Shown in pieces: positions 59,763-64,000 of a DNA stretch of 64,000 nucleotides (positions are counted from its first letter, which is position 1; each line of letters begins with the position of its first letter). The translations under genes and the position numbers were made by a program. A model generated the notes under the pieces. The model worked only from the letters and a program-made list of their open reading frames with translations. It had not been told where the DNA came from and did no database searches. The stretch comes from Cellvibrionaceae bacterium (GTDB taxonomy: Bacteria > Pseudomonadota > Gammaproteobacteria > Pseudomonadales > Cellvibrionaceae): positions 1-64,000 of the forward strand of contig JANQJP010000022.1 in assembly GCA_028281575.1 (NCBI GenBank), written 5' to 3'.

Positions 59763-59921
59763 GGTATGGGCAGGGTAGCTTAACTCTAGACCTTCACCCG
59801 CAGGCGCCCGCCATGGATGGCGGGTGTTAGAACAACGCAGGAGCAGTTGTCGGGATGCGGGTGCAGAGCTTACAGGGAAGTATTTACAGCGTGTCTAGAG
59901 TTAAGCTACCCTGCCCATGCC
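59763..59921 (-). repeat. Structured inverted-repeat element, copy D
   Basis: Outer arms 59763–59791 and 59893–59921 pair at 28 of 29 positions. The inner stem is CACCCGCA (59795–59802) with TGCGGGTG (59856–59863), again copy-specific but complementary. The core is in the opposite orientation to copy C. It lies between the peroxidase gene and the FixH/YtkA-like gene; the 59520–59762 stretch between C and D is AT-rich and shows nothing else clear. Confidence 0.92.
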
Positions 59922-59952
59922 CTCTCAAATCTACAAGCTCGTATGAAATTAC

Positions 59953-60369
59953 TCAAAACTCAACATCAAAATCAACACGAACCTGGTCTGACGCTTGCGC
60001 TGTTTGAATGGCAAACAAAAGCGACCACCGTCCAGACATATTAAATAACAAACCTTCAATTAAGTATTTTCCGTCACCAAGATAGTGTGTTACTTGAGGT
60101 TTTGACGGAAGACCATGCCCGTGATTTTCCATGCCACCACCAATGCCAATACGTGCATTTTCCAAAGGTATGTTTTTAGCGTCGTTCACCTGAACCACCC
60201 ATTGATGGTATTGGCCGATAAGTGGCTGCCCATTTTTAGGATAAATCACAATATTAAAATGTTGGTTTACACTGGAAGCTGCATATTTTGCCCCAGTGTC
60301 AGATGCATATGTTAAATACGCAAGTGCCAGCATAAAGCTGGCACTTGCAAAGATTAAGAAGGATTTCAC
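59953..60369 (-). CDS. Exported FixH/YtkA-like small protein
   Basis: A 138-residue protein with an N-terminal signal peptide or anchor (MKSFLIFASASFMLALAYL, GTG start). The mature part resembles the YtkA/FixH beta-sandwich: GGGMENHGHGLPSKPQVTHY, GDGKYLIEGLLFNMSGRWSL. Histidines and methionines in MENHGHG could bind copper; that is inferred. It starts 3 bp after the stop of the large lectin–peroxidase gene, so the two are surely co-transcribed. Function is unknown. Confidence 0.75.
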   Translation of the reverse strand: MKSFLIFASASFMLALAYLTYASDTGAKYAASSVNQHFNIVIYPKNGQPLIGQYHQWVVQVNDAKNIPLENARIGIGGGMENHGHGLPSKPQVTHYLGDGKYLIEGLLFNMSGRWSLLFAIQTAQASDQVRVDFDVEF

Positions 60370-60372
60370 GGA

Positions 60373-63300
60373 TTAATGTGTTCCCATAATTTCCACTTCT
60401 GCAAGGCTCAGTATACCGCGCCCTACAATTTGAATGCGAACATAACGGCCGCTTCTATTCGCATTAAACGTGGTTTCACGCCCAGCAACAGCCGAGTACT
60501 GTAACACTGCGACACCCGCCTGATTGAGTGTGGTATTTAAATCTTTATTTGTAAACGGAACATCTGAAATAAACACATAGAAATTGGCTAAACGATTCGT
60601 ACAACAATCGGTACGATTCCATAAGCGAATCGTTTCTAAGTTGTGTACCTCGCCTAAATCAATTTCCCACCACGCATCGTTTTGAAGATCGGTATGGGTA
60701 ATGGATCTATTGCGCCAAACGCCGCTGGTGTTGTTATCAATAGCGCGTTCGGGCACACCACCCCACGCGAGTGTAGATTGCGATACCGCTTTGCCTAAAG
60801 CAACATTTTCTGCAACGGCTGGTGGAGGTTCCGGTGTTGGAGTGGGTGTCGGTGTAGGTTCTGGCGTTGGCTCAGGGTCTGAACCTTCTGAATTTGAAAA
60901 TGTCACTGTATTTGGTGCACTGGTTTGCGCAAACTCACCCGCGTGAATAGCCGCACCCCACGTAACACCATCGTCACTTGCATACACTTCAAACGTTTTG
61001 ATCGTGCCGTTACCACCACCGGTCCGCGGCAGATAGGTGAAGCCTGATACTTCGTGCTCGACGCCCATATCAATCACAAAGTGATGCGGATGCTGAGGGT
61101 CATTTGCACTGCCGGGTTGTGATGCCCACTCGGTGTGCCAGATAGTAGCTGCATTTCCGTCAATCGCGTTGGTGGCCGCACCATTTTCACCAGACAATTC
61201 TTCGCTAGTAGCGCTGACAAGCCAATTGCTGCGATCAATAGTCTGCCCGTTTTCGTCGAGCAAATTAAATTCTGCCACTGAGGTCCACGGGTTATTATTT
61301 ATTTCCGATAAGGCAGTAAGTCGGTAGTAACGGTAGGCTTGACCATTAGTACCACTGGAAACGCTATCGCCCAACTGTCGCAAAAACTCGGCGATAGCCT
61401 GAGCATCGGCATTGGTAATACCTGTGTTTGTGTGTGCTAGTACAGCGTCTTCAATCGTTGCGGCAGAACCATCGTGAAGATACGGCGCGCTTGCCCAAAG
61501 CCCTAGAAGGGTTGGTGTATCAAAACCATCCAGCGCTGCGCCTAAACGATCGCCACTTTCCAAATCTACCGTACCGATATCATGGCGCGCAGCGGTTGCC
61601 GAATCTGTTGCAATAACACCCGTGTGACATGAAGCGCAGTTGTGCTGCTCAAAGAGTTCTGCGCCCTGAGTTGCAAGTGGTGTTGCATCGTGTGGACTGA
61701 CTTCCACTCGGTTGAGCGATTCAAGATAGGCCGCAAGCGCATCCAGGTCGCTGCTCAAACCCGCTTTAGTGTCACCCAAGGGTTCGCTGCGCGTACCCGC
61801 ATTAAAGTCGGCGTCGGACATTAAGCCCGTACCACCAGCAAAGCCGCGAATCTGGCCTTCAAAGTCCTGTATTTCGTCGAAGTTGCCTGTCCAGTGCAAT
61901 AAACCATGCCCGGTACCCGCCTTTCCGAGCAGAGACGTTGTGTTGCGCAGGCCTTCACCAAACTGTGTGAAGTCCCATACACGGCCGTCGTGCTTGCCTT
62001 CTTTGTGGCAGGATGCGCATGACATATAACTATCACGAGACAAACGAGTATCGGCCGCATCGTAGAACAATTGCTTACCAAGCAAGACTTGTGGTGTTAG
62101 CGTTTCATTGGAAACAACATTAATTTCAGTGAGCACATCTTCAACGGGCAGTTCCGTTGCAAAAGCATCGCGCAAATTAAAACGCGAAATACTGCGGCTC
62201 ATAAAGTTGTGCACGTAAGCGATAGTGCTATCGCTTGAGAAGGCAACAGACTGCGGCGCCAAACCGGTATCGAGGCGCATCAGCTCGAAGCCGAGTTCGG
62301 TATCGTAAACAACAAGCTCGCGACTGGTTTCCAACGTAATAAGTAGGTAACGGTTGTCGCCGCTGAATGCTGCGCTGGTGGCCACACTTGAGTCGTCGTG
62401 ATCAATACCGAGATTAATCTCACCTGTCGCCAAAGCGATATTTGAGGTATGGGCACGCACAGTTTGGTCAAACGACATACCGGGTTTCGCACGCAGTGCG
62501 CCAGAATCGACATTGTCTTTTTTACTCGGCACATACGCGCGTGCAGAGTCAAAGCTGATCGCCGCAGCGCCCAAGTAATTTGGCAGGCCAGGTCCCGTAG
62601 ATTCGCCTACTGGCGTTTCATCAAAGGGGATGCCGATGGTATTGGTAAGGCTCATTGTGGACGGGCTTACGACAAATACTTCGGCAAGTGCGGCATTCAT
62701 ATCGGGTGCAATCGTATCTTCGCCAGGTGCGAAAGGCGTAACAAAGTTGCTTACCAGTAATTGCGAATCATCCAGTGCTATAGATACATGACGCGGCGTG
62801 CCGGATAAAGTCACACTCTGAACAAGTGCATTTGTGGTGGCGTCGCGCTGCTGCAATGTCGCTGTTGCTTCGAGCACAACATAGTAATGCGTACCGTTGC
62901 CATCAAACACAATACCGTGCGGCTGAGCATTACTCGGTAAGCTAATGCTTGTTTCGAGCTGCAGGTTATCGGTATTGATAACTGAGATCGTCGCCGAATG
63001 CTTATTGGTCACATAAACATGGTCAGACGCGGTGGACCGCGCAAGCGCCCAGGGTTTTTCACCAACGGCGATTTCGGCAATTAATGCTCCTGAATCATTC
63101 GAAACAGAGACAGAGCTATTATCTGGGTTAACGTTCCAAATACGGTCTTGCCCGTTGTGGTTTTCGACAATCAAGGTGCCCGACTGGCGCGGAAACTCCG
63201 GTAGTGGAGCAATACTGCCGTCGCGGCTTGGATCGTTTGGAAACGGATCGGCATTGTCACCAACACCATCGCCGTCAGAATCACGCGTTTCGCTTGCGTT

Positions 63301-64000
63301 GTTCGGGAAGGCATCGCTGTTATCGCCTACGCCATCAGCATCGCTGTCTCGCGTTTCAGTCGCATCATTCGGGAAAGCGTCAGCGTTATTTCCAACACCA
63401 TCACCGTCACTGTCTTGTGTTTCAGATGCATCATTGGGGAAAGCATCGGTGTTGTCACCAACACCGTCGGCATCGGAATCTTGTGTTTCACTTGGGTCAT
63501 TTGGAAAAGCATCCTGGCCGTCGGGAACGCCGTCTCCGTCAGTATCAACCACAACTGGCGGCGTGGTGGATAACGTAAATTCACGCACACGTTGGTCGTT
63601 ATTCAAGCCACCTGTTGCGCCGGTAAACGCTATACGCAGTTCGCTGTCACCGCCGAAGTAAGTATTCGACAGATCACCGGAGACAGAACCTAAAACCGTG
63701 CCATCTAACTGCAGCGTAAGCGTTTGACTCGCGGCATTCCAATTCACCTCCAGCGTATGCCATTGGCCATCTTCAATGTTGCCAAGCAACACGGGGGCAA
63801 TAACTTGCGCCATCGCCGGTGTTCTTGGGCTACCCACTACGGTGGGTGTGCCTGTATCCGTATCCCAAGCCGCAAAATGATCGAGCGCGGGATCAGCGAT
63901 AGTGCCGCCATTGCTCCAGGTATCGAACTCAAAGGCTAAACCGTTTTGAATACCCCAAGCGCCTAAACCTGGGCCAGTAAGTGCACTTATCGCTTGTGCC
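60373..64000 (-). CDS. Giant secreted lectin–TSP3–beta-propeller–di-heme peroxidase–discoidin protein (5' end outside window)
   Basis: At least 1208 residues; the frame is open to the window edge, so the true start lies beyond 64000. Order from the N-terminus: L-type lectin fold (GLAFEFDTWSNGG at the edge); five 22-residue calcium-binding thrombospondin type 3 repeats; a YVTN-type beta-propeller (VYVTNKHSATISVIN); a peroxidase-like cytochrome domain with CASCH twice (MSCASCHKEGKHDG and NCASCHTGVIATD); an F5/8 type C domain; a Pro-Thr linker; and a second F5/8 type C domain at the C-terminus. It should be at or outside the cell surface, binding glycans while carrying two hemes. It resembles the surface di-heme peroxidases of some bacteria. 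Confidence 0.88.
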   Translation of the reverse strand, partial: AQAISALTGPGLGAWGIQNGLAFEFDTWSNGGTIADPALDHFAAWDTDTGTPTVVGSPRTPAMAQVIAPVLLGNIEDGQWHTLEVNWNAASQTLTLQLDGTVLGSVSGDLSNTYFGGDSELRIAFTGATGGLNNDQRVREFTLSTTPPVVVDTDGDGVPDGQDAFPNDPSETQDSDADGVGDNTDAFPNDASETQDSDGDGVGNNADAFPNDATETRDSDADGVGDNSDAFPNNASETRDSDGDGVGDNADPFPNDPSRDGSIAPLPEFPRQSGTLIVENHNGQDRIWNVNPDNSSVSVSNDSGALIAEIAVGEKPWALARSTASDHVYVTNKHSATISVINTDNLQLETSISLPSNAQPHGIVFDGNGTHYYVVLEATATLQQRDATTNALVQSVTLSGTPRHVSIALDDSQLLVSNFVTPFAPGEDTIAPDMNAALAEVFVVSPSTMSLTNTIGIPFDETPVGESTGPGLPNYLGAAAISFDSARAYVPSKKDNVDSGALRAKPGMSFDQTVRAHTSNIALATGEINLGIDHDDSSVATSAAFSGDNRYLLITLETSRELVVYDTELGFELMRLDTGLAPQSVAFSSDSTIAYVHNFMSRSISRFNLRDAFATELPVEDVLTEINVVSNETLTPQVLLGKQLFYDAADTRLSRDSYMSCASCHKEGKHDGRVWDFTQFGEGLRNTTSLLGKAGTGHGLLHWTGNFDEIQDFEGQIRGFAGGTGLMSDADFNAGTRSEPLGDTKAGLSSDLDALAAYLESLNRVEVSPHDATPLATQGAELFEQHNCASCHTGVIATDSATAARHDIGTVDLESGDRLGAALDGFDTPTLLGLWASAPYLHDGSAATIEDAVLAHTNTGITNADAQAIAEFLRQLGDSVSSGTNGQAYRYYRLTALSEINNNPWTSVAEFNLLDENGQTIDRSNWLVSATSEELSGENGAATNAIDGNAATIWHTEWASQPGSANDPQHPHHFVIDMGVEHEVSGFTYLPRTGGGNGTIKTFEVYASDDGVTWGAAIHAGEFAQTSAPNTVTFSNSEGSDPEPTPEPTPTPTPTPEPPPAVAENVALGKAVSQSTLAWGGVPERAIDNNTSGVWRNRSITHTDLQNDAWWEIDLGEVHNLETIRLWNRTDCCTNRLANFYVFISDVPFTNKDLNTTLNQAGVAVLQYSAVAGRETTFNANRSGRYVRIQIVGRGILSLAEVEIMGTH
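63217..63546 (-). repeat. Five tandem 66-bp units encoding thrombospondin type 3 repeats
   Basis: Each unit encodes 22 residues of the form DSDxDGVGDNxDAFPNDxSET, with regularly spaced aspartates that bind calcium in TSP3 repeats. The units differ at synonymous and a few coding positions, so they are not recent copies. They form a rigid calcium-dependent spacer between the lectin and the beta-propeller. Confidence 0.9.

Noticed and set aside
59817-60044. 75-codon plus-strand open frame starting inside copy D
   Set aside because: Encoded by the repeat and then antisense to the FixH/YtkA-like gene; no family resemblance.

Overview
The window is a chromosomal segment of a marine-type gammaproteobacterium, close to the Pseudomonas/Cellvibrio side of the class. 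From my knowledge of Pseudomonas gene order, three core blocks are recognisable: purMN–DUF2066–hda–DUF2069–wrbA–arsC–yihY; gatCAB/mreBCD–maf–rng–yhdP–darP–mgtE–ptsO–rapZ–ptsN–rpoN–lptBAC–kdsC–kdsD–mlaC–ibaG–murA–hisGD; and degS/zapG–zapE–rplM–rpsI–petABC–sspAB. No rRNA, tRNA or CRISPR array was seen. Almost every base is coding, with a few longer gaps that mostly hold inverted-repeat elements.

Layout. 0.2–10.3 kb: purine synthesis (purMN), DnaA inactivation (hda), an Hpt phosphotransfer protein, an FKBP lipoprotein, the protease SppA, wrbA/arsC and YihY. 10.3–16.7 kb: a less conserved stretch with a TonB-dependent receptor, a UDP-glucuronate 4-epimerase-like protein, an RhlB-type helicase and a REC-REC-GGDEF protein with a degenerate GGDEF motif. 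16.7–31.9 kb: cysZ, gatCAB and divergent mreBCD–maf–rng–yhdP, then darP and mgtE. 32–35.6 kb: the nitrogen PTS genes and rpoN, interrupted by two hairpin elements and lacking hpf. 35.8–44.7 kb: the LPS export and Kdo genes, an mlaC without mlaFED or mlaB, ibaG, murA, hisG and hisD. 45–58 kb: a membrane protein, DegS/AlgW, division-associated ZapG and ZapE, rplM–rpsI, the cytochrome bc1 genes (b and c1 fused), sspAB, an M48 protease with LemA, and a thiolase. 58–64 kb: an accessory secreted cytochrome cluster, with a di-heme peroxidase, a small FixH/YtkA-like exported protein, and a very large lectin/TSP3/beta-propeller/peroxidase/discoidin protein that runs off the window.

The most unusual signal is a family of 159–163 bp structured repeats (7361–7523, 44788–44949, 59360–59519, 59763–59921, plus a larger relative at 33796–34109). 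The loops are conserved between copies. The long outer arms and an inner stem differ between copies but stay complementary within each copy, so the base pairing itself appears to be maintained. One copy sits in the 5' end of the peroxidase gene and removes a clear start codon. The larger relative occupies the place where hpf is expected between rpoN and ptsN. A second short repeat, with core GGCCTGTTAACA, lies on the TAG stop codon of four genes. Other points of note are an apparent ATT start for mreC behind an intercistronic hairpin, the petB–petC fusion with an extra pair of membrane helices, and the orphan mlaC.
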